Shown here in pieces: positions 22,017 through 32,978 of a stretch of DNA of 64,000 nucleotides. The stretch is from Diphasiastrum complanatum (lineage: Eukaryota; Streptophyta; Lycopodiopsida; Lycopodiales; Lycopodiaceae): assembly GCA_029204225.1 (NCBI GenBank), contig CM055097.1, forward strand, positions 26,009,039-26,073,038, written 5' to 3'. The position numbers were made by a program, and so were the translations under genes. Each line of letters starts with the position of its first letter. The first letter of the stretch is position 1. The notes beneath the pieces are model-generated. The model was not told the DNA's origin and did no database searches. It saw nothing but the letters and a program-made list of their open reading frames with translations.

Positions 22017-23080
22017 CAAGAGGACATGAACTTCTAACCTAAAAAATCCAAGCTCAGTGGTGTCTGGAAGTGGAAATAAGAAAAAGAAATATATACAGTT
22101 CAGAGGCAAAGGTGAACAAAGTAGTATTGGAAGGAAGAGCTACCAATGGAAAAGCTTAACTTTTATAGGGATTGATCCATGTGCAGGATGAGGAAGAAAT
22201 AAAAAGAGTGCTTGTGGTCAATGCAGTGAAGCAAATTCAGCTTAGCAATTAGATTGATAAAGAGAAGGCATTTTTACATTTACGCTATTGTAATAGGAGT
22301 TTTAAGAGTATCATGAATATCAAGCAATTTTATGCCGAGACCTTAGTCTATATTTTTGGCTCTATTGATGACTTTTTTGATGACATCGTATTTGGTTGGA
22401 CTTATCTTCCTCATACTAAATCGCTATGGTAAAAACCGTTTGATGCTTTTTGCAAATTTAGCTTTACTGATGATACTACATGCTGTTCTTTTACAAATAA
22501 ATGTTTAAAAGAGTTTATATCAAAAGATTGTATGCATATCGTCTCAATGACCATGGATTGCAATATCATTTACAATAAAAGATAAGGAAAGATCTACTTA
22601 AAGGTTTAAATCATATTACTTTAAGATCGTCCAACATTAATGAAATAACTACTGAACTATATTATGGTTGGCTAAAATTTTCAACTTTATTACATTCTTA
22701 CAAAGATATTGATATGGATAAGTAAATTGAACATGCTCAGTTATGCAAAAGTATGGCTTTAAACTACCTAAGAAATAATAAATGGCTACACTGTAACCCC
22801 TTATTTGGGAATCATTTAAAAGGTGCCATGAGTGAAATTGATTAGATCACTTCCCATTTATATATCAATGGTGTAGATAAAGCACATCACAACCCTTGCT
22901 TATGTGTATACAATTCTTTAGAAGTTTTGCCTTGCAAAGATTATCAAGCCCAGACTTTGCCCCCTTTCTTGATAAGATAGATAATTCAATTGGTACTTCT
23001 TTGAATGCATTAAAAATTTCTTTTGACAAAACTATACCAGACTACCTACATGGCAAATAAATTCTTTCATTTATATTATG
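22017..23080 (+). pseudogene. Unidentified coding block, middle part (arm A)
   Basis: Continues the unidentified block with many stops. Readable pieces are YIQFRGKG, MNIKQFYAETLVYIFGSIDD, WYKPFDAFCKFSFTDDTTCC, NEITTELYYGWLKFSTLL, LNYLRNNKWLHCNPLFGNHL and LYINGVDK. The minus-strand copy in arm B (61,660-62,700) keeps the same pieces, with an 86-codon open run at 62,157-62,417, and helps to show the original frame. The block is cut at 23,080 by the intact copia element and resumes at 29,512 after the 5-bp target duplication. Confidence 0.55.
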
Positions 23081-23735
23081 TGTGAAAATTGTCAACATTT
23101 CCTAGCTAGTTTGAGGCCTAAATTGGCTAAAATTGTAAATAGTTTTGGTTCTGGAGTTTCACACGTGTGAACCAGGCCACAATGTTTTTATTTACTGTAT
23201 TTTTTCAGTATGATGAAGTGTCAAACTTCATACCCTTCAAAATGAGACCATTTTGATGTATTTTGGTCATATAAGCCATTTTTAGCTATTTTTCCTATAT
23301 AGGGAATATCTAGGGTCAAGTACCTTCTAGAGAGAGGAGAGAGAGTCATCTTCCTCATCCATAAATAGTAGGGAAGTCGTGGAGAACAGGTTGGAGAAAC
23401 CTTTTGTATGCTTCATTGAGATCAATAGATCATTGTCATTGTTTCTTCCTCCATTGAGAGCATTGTTGTGTGTATTGTCTTCAAGCTATTGTGTATGATC
23501 TTAGGTGCTTTCCAAAAGTGGTAGGCTGATGTATTATGGACTGTATAATGCTATTTTGGGCCGCACTTGATGTTTATGGAAGTTTCCATTTGTGATAAAT
23601 GCTTTTTGATCAAGTTCTTTGCATTCTAGGTAGCATAGAATGTGTTGCCAATTCCTAGCTTATGTAGTTTGGAGTGCAAGCATTCAAGCCAATGATCTTG
23701 GAGTTTAGATCCACTTAGGATCTGTATTTCTCACA
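23081..23735 (+). repeat. 5' LTR of the intact copia element
   Basis: Starts tgtgaaaattgtc and ends ttctcaca. A TATA-like ctatata lies at 23,295-23,301, and a palindromic G-box, cacacgtgtg, at about 23,160. Confidence 0.97.
23295..23301 (+). promoter_or_regulatory. Candidate TATA box in the 5' LTR
   Basis: The sequence cctatatagg is the best TATA-like motif in the LTR and lies near its middle, as expected for a U3/R border. A second candidate, cataaatag, lies at about 23,361. Confidence 0.4.
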
Positions 23736-23750
23736 TGGTATCAGAGCTGG
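23736..23750 (+). promoter_or_regulatory. Primer-binding site for initiator tRNA-Met
   Basis: The sequence tggtatcagagctgg follows the LTR without a gap. It is the usual complement of the plant initiator tRNA-Met 3' end and would prime minus-strand DNA synthesis. Confidence 0.95.
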
Positions 23751-24907
23751 TTGGCTTCTATTTATAGTAAGTATTCCATTTTTGGTGATATTTGGATGTT
23801 TGATCAAGTTCTAGCATGATTTTGCATTGCTTTGTTGATCAAATCTTACTAACCTTTGTTTTGTGAGTTGAACTTGTGGATCAAAAGCATATTTCAGGTC
23901 TATTGAAGATCAGAGGCTGAAAAGAAACTATTTTGGATCAGATCATATCACCTAATCATTTGTGATTGTGAGGCTTGTGCATATTCAATACTAACAATGT
24001 TCTTTTCAATCCTATTGTTGACAATCTCCATTCTTGGATGAACACTCTCCTTAAGTGGATGAAACTTCTCCTTAAGTGGATGACAAATGCTCTTTTGAGT
24101 GAGTTGTAATTCTCCTAAAGTCTGAGCAAAGCTCCCATTTGGATGAAAGATCCCCTTTTTTGGGTGAACATATTGTAAGCTCCATTGTGAAGAGCATATT
24201 GTAAAGATTGTCATCAATTTTGGCATAAATTTTGGTGTACTTTGTTGAGCATGTAAGTAACTCTCCTTATGTAATTTGATTGGAGCATTTGCTGGAAGGT
24301 GTTAACCATTATGCAAGTGTGTTTTCAGGTTCTTAACAGGTTGAGGAACATTCTCATGTGAAGTGATCTTAGATCTACATCTAAACACCAAGATTTGACA
24401 AGATAGTGAAGCTAGTCTTGTGATTCACTAAGTGTGCTCATTCATTCACCTCTAAATCTTGTATTTATCACTTGATGGAGTTTATAAACTTTTAGAAGTG
24501 TGGTTTACATGTGGTTTTACAGGTTGAATCAATATCTTAGTGTGTTGATCATATGTTGATCAAGTTTGTTCATTACTAGGTAATCTTGGCATCCTAGTTT
24601 TGGGTATTTTCTAAGAATGCAAGTAACTCTTCACACCATAACTTGATTTGGTCACTTGCTGGAAAGTTTGAGAGCTTAAGCAAGAGTGTGTTCAGGTTGG
24701 TTTGATTTTGTAATCCATTCTTAGTGTGTGCAAAGTGTTGCATGTGTTTCAATCTTCCTTTCTATGCTTGGAAACCATCTAGGTTCAAGATAGAAGTGTT
24801 TTAGGGTCCTAAATCTTCATAGATCTCTTTATCTATCATTTGTTGAGAGAAAAGTGAGTGCTAAGTGCTTTAGGACAAAACCTAAAAGTTGAAGAAACAT
24901 TAGAATC

Positions 24908-27900
24908 ATGGCTTCCAATGGTGGGATCATGCTAGAGTCTAGTGAAAGGTTGAGTTCATCAAACTACTCTACTTGGAAAGTGAGGATGGAGTCCTTACTT
25001 GAGTTGAATGAACTCATGGACATAGTTGCAGAAATTGAAGAGAGACCTCTCACACTTCAAGAGCAACAAAGGTTTGATAAGAAGGCCAAAAGGGCTCTTC
25101 ATATCATTAAAATGAATGTTACAAATGAACTTCTCAAGGAAGTTGGAAAGTGTCAAAGTGCAAGTGAGGCATGGAATGCCTTAAAGAAGCTCTTTGAATC
25201 AAAGTCCACATCTAGGGTATTGACCCTAAGGAGACAAATATTTTCTAGTAGGCAAAGAGAGGGTGAAAGTGCTCATGCATTTATCTTGAGAGTTAAGTCC
25301 CTAAGTGATGATTTAGCATGCATTGATGAGAACATAAAAGATGGTGAAATAGTCCAAGTTATGTTGAATGGTTTGCTAAATGAACATGCTAACCTTGTGC
25401 AAAGTTTTGCCATTCAAAGAGTCTTGCCAAGTGTGGTTGACTTGCAAGAAATCTTATTGGCTGAAGAACATAGGTTGCAATCAAAGCTTGATGGTGCATC
25501 CTTGCAAGGTGGAGGTGAAGAGGCTTTCTTCACAAAAGGCAAATTCAAGGGCAAAGGTAAAGGCAAAGGGAAATGGTCCAAAGGTGGTAACTTTGATCAT
25601 GATGATCACTCTTCCTCTTCCTCTTCTACTAAGAACAATAAGTCAAAGTTCAAGTGCTTTTATTGTGGGATAAAAGGTCATTTTGCAAATGAATGTTATA
25701 AGAAGAAAAGAGAGCAAGGAGAGAGGCAAGGAAATCTTACAATAGATGAGGAAGAACATAACACATGTGAATCACTTGTTATGACTTCAAGTTTGTTAGC
25801 CAACATAGATGATAATGATCCTTGGTGGATTGATAGTGGAGCCTCATCTCACATGACAAGACATAAGGAATACTTTACATCCTTATTGTCTTATGAGGGA
25901 GAAGGTAACATCATCTACACTGCAAATGATGGTCAATGTGACATCAAAGGCATAGGCACTATTCCTATTTCCCTTTCAACAAATAGGAAAGCAAATCTTG
26001 AAAATGTTTTGTACATTCCTTCAATCACTAAGAATTTGCTTAGTGTAAGTCAAATGATTGACAAAGGACTTGATGTGGAGTTCATTGGAGATGCATGTTT
26101 GATAAGTAAATGTGGATCCTTGATTGCTCAAGGTAGGAGGCATGGTAAACTTTTCAAGCTTGATGCATGTGTGATCTCTAATCATGAAGGATGTATGGCT
26201 AGGGAGCAATTGACAAACCAAGAAGTTTTGCACAAGAGGTTGGGCCATCCCAACTTCAAATCTTTGGAGGTAATGGCAAAGAAAGAGCTTGTTCTTGGTC
26301 TCCCTAAAAGTCTTGTTGCAAACAATAGTGTTTGTGAACATTGTGCCTTGTCCAAATCTCATAGACTTGCTTATTCTAGATCTACTTCTAGATCTAAAGA
26401 AGCTTTTCAACTTGTGCATTCTGATATTCATTCTTCTAGTACAACTAGCAATGGTGGGGCAAAGATGTATGCAACTTTCATTGATGACTTTAGTAGGTAT
26501 ACTTGGATCTATCTTCTTAAAAGTAAGGATGAAGTGTTTGCTGCATTTGTCAAGTTCAAGAATGAAATGGAAAACCAATTCAATACAAAGATCAAATGCT
26601 TAAGATCTGATAATGGAGGGGAATACACCTCAAATAGGTTCAAAGACTTTTGTATAGCACATGGGATTAAGAGGGAGATGTCTAGTCCTAGGACTCCACA
26701 ACAGAATGGAGTGGCCGAGAGGAAGAATAGAACCCTTTGTGAATGTGCCAAGGCAATGAGACTACATGCTAATCTTGCTAAGTCTTTTTGGGGGGAAGCT
26801 TTAGCATGTGCTAACTATCTATGTAATAGATGGACAAGTGCTTCCTTGGATGGTAAAACTCCTCATGAGGTTCTTTATGGTAGAAGGCCGAGTGTCAAGC
26901 ATTGTAGGATCTTTGGATGTACATGTTTTGTCAATATCACACTTGATGATAGAACTAAAGAAGATCCTTCATCAAAGAAGGGTGTGTTTGTTGGCTATAG
27001 TGAAGTAAGCAAGGCTTACAAAGTGTACATTCCTTCTACAAAGAAAGTTGTCATAAGTAGGGATGTCATCTTTCATGAAGAGAATGTTTCCAATGTTGTT
27101 GATGTTGATGTTGATGTGCCTACTAATCATCATGATGTGCAAGATGTCTTGGATGAAGATGGAGATGCCACTCCAAAGCAAACTTCAAGGAAGACTCAAA
27201 GGCAAAGGGCTAAGCCATCAAGGCTAACCTATGATGAAAAAGGAAAGCAAGTGGTGGACAACTCTAACTTTGCTTTTCTTACCTCTTTTGATGAACCAAC
27301 TTGTGTAGGTGAAGCAATTCAAAAGAAGGAATGGATCCAAGCCATGGATCATGAGCATCAAGCACTCATCAAAAGCAACACATGGAGGTTGGTAAAGCTT
27401 CCAAAGGACAAGAAGGCAATTGGTTGTAAGTGGATCTTCAAGATCAAGACAAATCAAGATGGATCAATCAACAAGTACAAGGCAAGGTTGGTGGCAAAGG
27501 GGTATGCTCAAGAATATGGTATTGACTATGATGAGACCTTTGCACCCGTGGCAAAGATGGTAACTATTCGAATCCTAATCTCTCTTGCAACTCTTTATGA
27601 TTGGGATATGTGGCAAATGGATGTTACTAATGCCTTCTTGAATGGTGATCTTGAAGAAGATATTTACATGGAGCAACCCGAGGGCTATGTTTCACATGAT
27701 GAGCCTAATCATGTGTGCTATCTCCAAAAGAGTTTGTATGGGCTAAAGCAAGCACCAAGGAGTTGGTATGCTAAGCTCAATTCCTTCTTACTTTCTCAAA
27801 ACTTTGTTATGAGTGAGTATGATCATTCTCTCTACTTTAGATTGAATGAAAATGATATCACTTTACTTTTGATCTATGTTGATGACATTATCTTAAGTGG

Positions 27901-28861
27901 TGGTAACAATCTAGATATAGATGAAATCAAGATGGCACTCAAAAGAGAGTTTGAAATTCAAGATCTTGGTAAACTTCATTATATCTTAGGAATAGAGATT
28001 ATTAGAACTTCTAAATCTACATTCATATGTCAAGAAAAGTATGTTAACTCTATTCTAAAAAGGTTTCATATGGAAGATTGTAAAGTTGTTTCTACTCCTA
28101 TGGAATCAAATGTAAAGCTAACTACAAGAAGTAATGAAAGATCCTTCAAGGACATTACTCTCTATAGAAAGCTAATAGGATCTCTTATATGGTTAACCAT
28201 CACAAGACCTGATCTAAGCTTTGTGGTTGGTAAACTAAGTCAATTTATGCAAGATCCTAGTGAGGCTCATTGGAAGCTAGGAAAGAGAGTACTTAGATAC
28301 ATCTCGGGATCTAGAGATTTTGGCATCTTGTATGGAGGTACTACACCTAACCTTTGTGGATTTTCAGATTCAGATTTTGCAGGTGATCAAATGGATAGGA
28401 AGTCAACAAGTGCCTTTGCAATCTATCTTGGAGATGGAGTGGTCTCATGGCTATCAAAGAAGCAACCAACTATGTCTCTATCTTCCACCGAAGCCGAGTA
28501 CAAGGCATTAACAACATGCACCAAGGAGATTCTTTGGATCAAGAGGATGTTATTGGATCTTCACTTGCTGGAACCAGAGAAGACTCCAATCATACTTTGT
28601 GATAACCTTTCAGCCCAAAGCTTGGCAAGCAATCCTGTTTTTCATGCAAGGAGCAAGCACATTGAGATTGCTCACCATTTTGTGAGAGATCAAGTCATTG
28701 CCAAAGAGGTGGAGCTTCAACATGTCTCTTCAAAGGAGTGTGTGGCTGATATCTTCACCAAACCATTGGGAAAGGACCTATATTTAATGCATAGATCTAA
28801 TCTTGGAATGTGCTCAAAGACTATGTTGAAACTAGCATCCAATGTTGAAGAGGGAGTGTGA
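24908..28861 (+). CDS. Copia gag-pol polyprotein, intact
   Basis: One ORF of 1317 codons encodes every enzyme of the element. Order: gag (SSNYSTWKVRMESLLELNEL, residues 18-37), CCHC knuckle C-F-Y-C-G-I-K-G-H-F-A-N-E-C (250-263), protease D-S-G-A (309), pre-integrase/HHCC zinc site (H442 to C476 and C479), and integrase with D506, D568 and E604 in DX61DX35E spacing. RT has KARLVAKGYAQEYGIDYDE, NAFLNGDLEED and the active site Y990-V-D-D, and RNase H has D1154 and E1195. No stop or frameshift is seen, and key residues are intact. Leader length from primer site to ATG is about 1.16 kb. The stop codon tga overlaps the first bases of the 3' LTR (gag gga gtg tga), so the polypurine tract is inside the last codons. 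I do not assign a named copia lineage. Confidence 0.97.
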   Translation: MASNGGIMLESSERLSSSNYSTWKVRMESLLELNELMDIVAEIEERPLTLQEQQRFDKKAKRALHIIKMNVTNELLKEVGKCQSASEAWNALKKLFESKSTSRVLTLRRQIFSSRQREGESAHAFILRVKSLSDDLACIDENIKDGEIVQVMLNGLLNEHANLVQSFAIQRVLPSVVDLQEILLAEEHRLQSKLDGASLQGGGEEAFFTKGKFKGKGKGKGKWSKGGNFDHDDHSSSSSSTKNNKSKFKCFYCGIKGHFANECYKKKREQGERQGNLTIDEEEHNTCESLVMTSSLLANIDDNDPWWIDSGASSHMTRHKEYFTSLLSYEGEGNIIYTANDGQCDIKGIGTIPISLSTNRKANLENVLYIPSITKNLLSVSQMIDKGLDVEFIGDACLISKCGSLIAQGRRHGKLFKLDACVISNHEGCMAREQLTNQEVLHKRLGHPNFKSLEVMAKKELVLGLPKSLVANNSVCEHCALSKSHRLAYSRSTSRSKEAFQLVHSDIHSSSTTSNGGAKMYATFIDDFSRYTWIYLLKSKDEVFAAFVKFKNEMENQFNTKIKCLRSDNGGEYTSNRFKDFCIAHGIKREMSSPRTPQQNGVAERKNRTLCECAKAMRLHANLAKSFWGEALACANYLCNRWTSASLDGKTPHEVLYGRRPSVKHCRIFGCTCFVNITLDDRTKEDPSSKKGVFVGYSEVSKAYKVYIPSTKKVVISRDVIFHEENVSNVVDVDVDVPTNHHDVQDVLDEDGDATPKQTSRKTQRQRAKPSRLTYDEKGKQVVDNSNFAFLTSFDEPTCVGEAIQKKEWIQAMDHEHQALIKSNTWRLVKLPKDKKAIGCKWIFKIKTNQDGSINKYKARLVAKGYAQEYGIDYDETFAPVAKMVTIRILISLATLYDWDMWQMDVTNAFLNGDLEEDIYMEQPEGYVSHDEPNHVCYLQKSLYGLKQAPRSWYAKLNSFLLSQNFVMSEYDHSLYFRLNENDITLLLIYVDDIILSGGNNLDIDEIKMALKREFEIQDLGKLHYILGIEIIRTSKSTFICQEKYVNSILKRFHMEDCKVVSTPMESNVKLTTRSNERSFKDITLYRKLIGSLIWLTITRPDLSFVVGKLSQFMQDPSEAHWKLGKRVLRYISGSRDFGILYGGTTPNLCGFSDSDFAGDQMDRKSTSAFAIYLGDGVVSWLSKKQPTMSLSSTEAEYKALTTCTKEILWIKRMLLDLHLLEPEKTPIILCDNLSAQSLASNPVFHARSKHIEIAHHFVRDQVIAKEVELQHVSSKECVADIFTKPLGKDLYLMHRSNLGMCSKTMLKLASNVEEGV
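28845..28856 (+). promoter_or_regulatory. Polypurine tract
   Basis: The sequence gaagagggag lies immediately before the 3' LTR and is also coding (EEG near the C-terminus of pol). The same tract precedes the LTR at 44,768 on the minus strand. Confidence 0.85.
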
Positions 28862-29511
28862 AAATTGTCAACATTTCCTAGCTAGTTTGAGGCCTAAAGT
28901 GGCTAAAATTGTAAATAGTTTTGGTTCTGGAGTTTTGCACGTGTGAACCAGGCCACAATGTTTTTATTTACTGTATTTTTTCAGTATGATGAAGTGTCAA
29001 ACTTCATACCCTTCAAAATGAGACCATTTTGATGTATTTTGGTCATATAAGCCATTTTTAGCTATTTTTCCTATATAGGGAATATCTAGGGTCAAGTACC
29101 TTCTAGAGAGAGGAGAGAGAGTCATCTTCCTCATCCATAAATAGTAGGGAAGTCGTGGAGAACAGGTTGGAGAAACCTTTTGTATGCTTCATTGAGATCA
29201 ATAGATCATTGTCATTGTTTCTTCCTCCATTGAGAGCATTGTTGTGTGTATTGTCTTCAAGCTATTGTGTATGATCTTAGGTGCTTTCCAAAAGTGATAG
29301 GCTGATGTATTATGGACTGTATAATGCTATTTTGGGCCGCACTTGATGTTTATGGAAGTTTCCATTTGTGATAAATGCTTTTTGATCAAGTTCTTTGCAT
29401 TCTAGGTAGCATAGAATGTGTTGCCAATTCCTAGCTTATGTAGTTTGGAGTGCAAGCATTCAAGCCAATGATCTTGGAGTTTAGATCCACTTAGGATCTG
29501 TATTTTTCACA
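28857..29511 (+). repeat. 3' LTR of the intact copia element
   Basis: Same length as the 5' LTR (655 bp), with ends tgtgaaaattgtc and tttttcaca. Differences from the 5' LTR are near the start (aaagtgg for aaattgg; ttttgcacg for tttcacacg), at about 29,298 (gtgatagg for gtggtagg) and in the last ten bases. The G-box palindrome of the 5' LTR is damaged here to gcacgtgtg. Confidence 0.97.
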
Positions 29512-29682
29512 TTATGTACATGTAAAGCCCACAAAAATACGTTCAAATGGACTACAAACGCATATGACTATTATTTATCTAAGCTAGCCATCTTCTTGAC
29601 TGGAGCTCATATGCTGACTCCTCTCCTTATGGAGGGAGCAGGTCTTAAGGCAAATACATACCAGAGTATCCTTAATGTGGAC
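29512..29682 (+). pseudogene. Unidentified coding block, C-terminal part (arm A)
   Basis: Begins with the second copy of the target duplication and continues the block broken at 23,080. One frame reads CKAHKNTFKWTTNAYDYYL, SKLAIFLTGAHMLTPLL and TYQSILNVD, and the arm B copy (61,486-61,660, minus) reads the same with small changes. The frame is open right up to the LTR boundary at 29,682, so the LTR element or an ancient junction cuts it there. Confidence 0.5.
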
Positions 29683-30466
29683 TGTAGCGGGTTTGATTTC
29701 CTAGCCTATCCTCAACCCAAGATCCAAGCAATCTAGCATCAAGGAGATTAAGTTAGTTGTCATGTGTAAGTTCGTTCCCATGAGAGCGATAACATATCTC
29801 AAAATTCAGCATGTATGGAAGATCTACATCTAACTCTAACATCCATTAACCCTAAGAATTAACACTACGCAATTAACACTACATCCAGTAACCCTACGAT
29901 CCATAATGAGATAAATACGAGGCTTCTCTCTCTCTCACACAAAAAGCATAAGAACATACAATTTCAATAGCATTCAGATCTAACAATGAGCAAATACAAC
30001 AAAAGCATGAGAGAAGGAGTATAGAGAAAGGACATTCACAAATCCATTCCATAAGAGAGCCAATCTGCTTATATTAAAATGAAGATTTGAACATGAGGAG
30101 CAACTTGAGTTTGCCCCTATTTATAGTGGAGAGGAGGGCCTTGGCCTCAAAATTTTATTAGTCCATTTCTACCTCCCTAACTATTCAAATTTAAAAACAA
30201 GTGAGAACCCATTCAAATTTGGCAAGAACCAATTTGAATTTGAATTTGAACCAATTTTGGTGGGAGACCCAACTTTATTCACTAACTTGACATTTAGGCC
30301 CTGCGACATTAAAAGTCCCGCAAAAAGGCCTAAAGTCCTTTTATTGACTTCCTAATTATCAAATAACTATGTGATCATCGGGTTGGACTTACACATGTAG
30401 GGTGTCAAATCCCTCTCACTTATTAGCTAGGGTTAGGATTGCCTCAATATCTACAACCTTTCCAAT
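29683..30466 (-). mobile_element. LTR of the unidentified LTR family, copy in arm A
   Basis: On the minus strand it starts tattggaaagg (tgttggagg in the other copies) and ends cccgctaca. Length 784 bp. It matches 60,722-61,485 and 10,462-11,210. A TATA-like actataaatagggg lies near 30,117-30,130 on the minus strand. The purine-rich ggtggggaatac precedes it, as for a 3' LTR. No partner LTR is found: the other end of the internal region is truncated against a copia tail near 32,780. Confidence 0.75.
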
Positions 30467-32650
30467 AGTATTCCCCACCAAAACTGGTGGTGGTCTCATG
30501 ACACCTCGCGAGATTGATTTACTGTGGACTTTTATTAGCATCCCGTTGTATTTTTATTAAATGATGCTGCACCTTCTCCATGAGGTCGAGTCGGGCAGTG
30601 TTGAAATCCAAATTGTGTGGTAAAAAACACCGATGTGCTTCGGAGATCCACTTTGATGTTGTCCAAGAGGTGAATCGGGATTCCTAGGAGCCTCCCATCA
30701 TTGCAGCACAAAAGTACAATCTTGCTAATGGCAACTGATCTTTGACACTGTCTGACGCCATTGGTTTATTTGGATCGAATGTCATCGTGGGAAGGCAATC
30801 ATCCCATCGAGTAGCAACAGATGCCAACATAGGCGAGTCTTTTGCAAAAAATGCCAATTGCCTAACTGTTGGATCGAAAGAGTGCATGTACTATCACTGG
30901 TATGCTTGTAGCGCTCTATGGATATCCACTGAAATTTTCCAATTGTAAGGTTGGTGGATTACTGGCCAATTCGGTGTATGGATCGTGATTGTATCCATGG
31001 CCACTCCCATATCTTTCCACTTATTCTGTTGCGACATTGGTACATAGTATGGATATACGTGCAATTGGCGAGGGCTGGCCACATAACTCCTAATCGATTC
31101 TGGAGTTTTCTCAAATACTGTTATTCTCCATGTCGGCTACTCTCCCAATGCAAGTAGCTTATCCAACTCTTTGCCAACCTCTATTTCAGAGGTCTTAAAC
31201 TTGATAACCTAACCACCACGCGAGGACTCATGCGGGTGTTGTGTTAGAAAACTCCGGATCTAGTCATCGACGCTGATTGGTCTTCTAAATAGGGGTATGG
31301 TTAATGAGGTAGATGGACCTGATTGCATTGCCTATGGAACTAGTTGTACTTCTTCCACCTCTAGCGCTCCACCCTGACCTATACCTGAATCCATAGCTTC
31401 ATCCAATCTTGTCTGATCTTGGTGTTGAGGCGAGAATGGTGGCATCAATGGAACGATTTTGAGGGTTGTACTCCAAAACTTGAGAGGCAGTCTTTTCATA
31501 ATTTTTGATAGCCTCTTTGGCCTTTGCCAACTCAATCGAGGCTGTGCCTTTGAACTTGTCGAAGCAATCTTGAAAGCCTTGCAAGGCCACTCGATATGTT
31601 TCAACCTTTTTAAACAAATAACTGACTTCCATCGGAGTTACCAGACGATAAAAAATTTGAGTCTGGAGATATGCATCATGCTCAAGAGTGGTCGCATCCA
31701 ATTCACTTTGGAGATGTGTGCAATTTTGCTTTGCCATCTGCATTTGACCTTGTAACAACGACACTTGTTGTGTCGCATCCTGCACAACTTTGTCCACTTG
31801 GTCTTGTGCAGTTGTTAGGGCATTATGAAGTGTACTCACATAATCTTCTAGGTCATTAGTTGCTTGCTGTGCTTTTTTCATCTCAGCTTCAAATTTTGCG
31901 TCATGCTACTTGGCGATCTTCAATTCTCTGTCCAACTAGATGATTTTCTGGCTGATAAGGGTATTTTCAGAACCCATATCTAAAATGCATTGCTCCATTT
32001 CTTTTTTCTTATCCAGCATAGATTGAATCACTTGCGTAAGGATTGAGACTAAACCAAGAGCATCACCAGAATCTACTGAGGTGGAGGTGGTAACAACAAG
32101 AGGAACTGGTGGTATTGTTCCTATTTGGTGTGGAGGTGGTAGTTGCAATTCTTCTTCTTCAAAGACATCTTCTTCTTCAAATCCCTCTGGCACCGTGGCA
32201 TCGAACTGCTTAGGATATTTGAGCGCATGCCTGACCCAAAATGTGTCTGGTGCCTAATCTACTATGGTATCTTGGTGTTCCGTCCAAAAAGTATCATAAA
32301 AAATATTCTCAAAATCATGGACTTGTTCGAATCCTCTTCCAGGGGATTGGAGGTCAAAGGGCCCTGGACTTTGGGGCATGGCAAAACTTCTGAGGCCCCA
32401 AGGGGGTCGGAATTATCGAACATGTCCATAAAATGTTGCCTATTTGGTGAAATTGCTTTTTTTCGTGGGGGTGAGACGGCTTGGGCAGTTGTGATTGGAA
32501 TTTTAGCTCCAATAGTCACAGACTGTACCTGAGAAGAAGCAGAGGCAAGGGAAGCATCGGTGGTTTTGGGAATTGGTAGTTCAGTGTAAATAGCAGCAAT
32601 GGTGGTAGCGCAGCGGTGGTTGGTTGTCAAGTGCAATGACATGACGCGGG
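30467..32650 (-). pseudogene. Coiled-coil ORF region of the unidentified LTR family (arm A)
   Basis: Minus-strand pieces in order: 32,262-32,642 (Pro/Ser/Thr-rich, HFMDMFDNSDPLGASE), 31,936-32,193 (acidic FEEEDVFEEEELQ, then KKKEMEQCI), 31,399-31,881 (160 codons, heptad-like coiled coil with KVVQDATQQVSLLQGQMQMA and SIELAKAKEAIKNYEKTA), and a C-terminal region (30,684-31,082 and around) with SYVASPRQLHV-like and NKPMASDS. Arm B has the same protein split by the copia element at 49,128. No enzyme motif is visible. A coiled-coil, gag-like structural role in a non-autonomous element is possible, but the sequence does not show it. At least four frame breaks make this copy inactive. Confidence 0.6.
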
Positions 32651-32776
32651 AGGCGAGTCAAGAATTATGATCTCGCTATGTACATTATGATGACTACGTG
32701 AACTCGATGCTTGTTGAGAGGATTCAGCCAGTGCTTCTTCATAATAGAAAACACGGAATCCATACTGAATCCATTT

Positions 32777-32978
32777 TGAGTAAACACATTGAGATCTGAT
32801 ATCACTATATAAGGGGCAAGGTTCTCAACAAGGAGGTAGGGTTAACGTATTGTAGAACGTATGACATGGTTGTAGACATATTTACAAAGGCGTTAAGTGT
32901 TAATGCACACAACAAGTTTTGTGCATTGCTTAGTCTGAAGATAAAGGCATTCACAGATTCAAATTGGGGGGGGAGGGG
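32777..32978 (+). pseudogene. Copia RNase H tail fragment (arm A)
   Basis: The plus strand reads SKHIEI, YHYIRGKVLNKEV and, after a break, DMVVDIFTKALSVNAHNKF, the typical end of copia pol. The tract ttgggggggagggg then precedes tgttagattt, which is a polypurine tract followed by an LTR start. Everything upstream of SKHIEI is missing. The same fragment is found at 48,046-48,236 (arm B, minus) and 39,640-39,930 (spacer, minus). Confidence 0.8.

Larger units (their letters stand above)
23081..29511 (+). mobile_element. Intact full-length Ty1/copia retrotransposon
   Basis: All parts of an autonomous element are present: two LTRs of 655 bp each, a primer site for initiator tRNA-Met directly after the 5' LTR, one uninterrupted gag-pol ORF, a polypurine tract, and a perfect 5-bp target duplication ttatg (23,076-23,080 and 29,512-29,516). 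I see about five differences between the LTRs (under 1 percent), so insertion is recent compared with the duplication it interrupts. It sits only in arm A. Arm B keeps the uninterrupted target (around 61,663), so the empty site can be read directly. Confidence 0.97.

Noticed and set aside
21020-23080. Endogenous virus as identity of the unidentified block
   Set aside because: Considered because it is not transposon-like, but no diagnostic viral motif could be recognised; left as unknown.
26021-26578. A 185-codon frame antisense to the intact copia integrase
   Set aside because: Shadow of the real ORF; no independent support.
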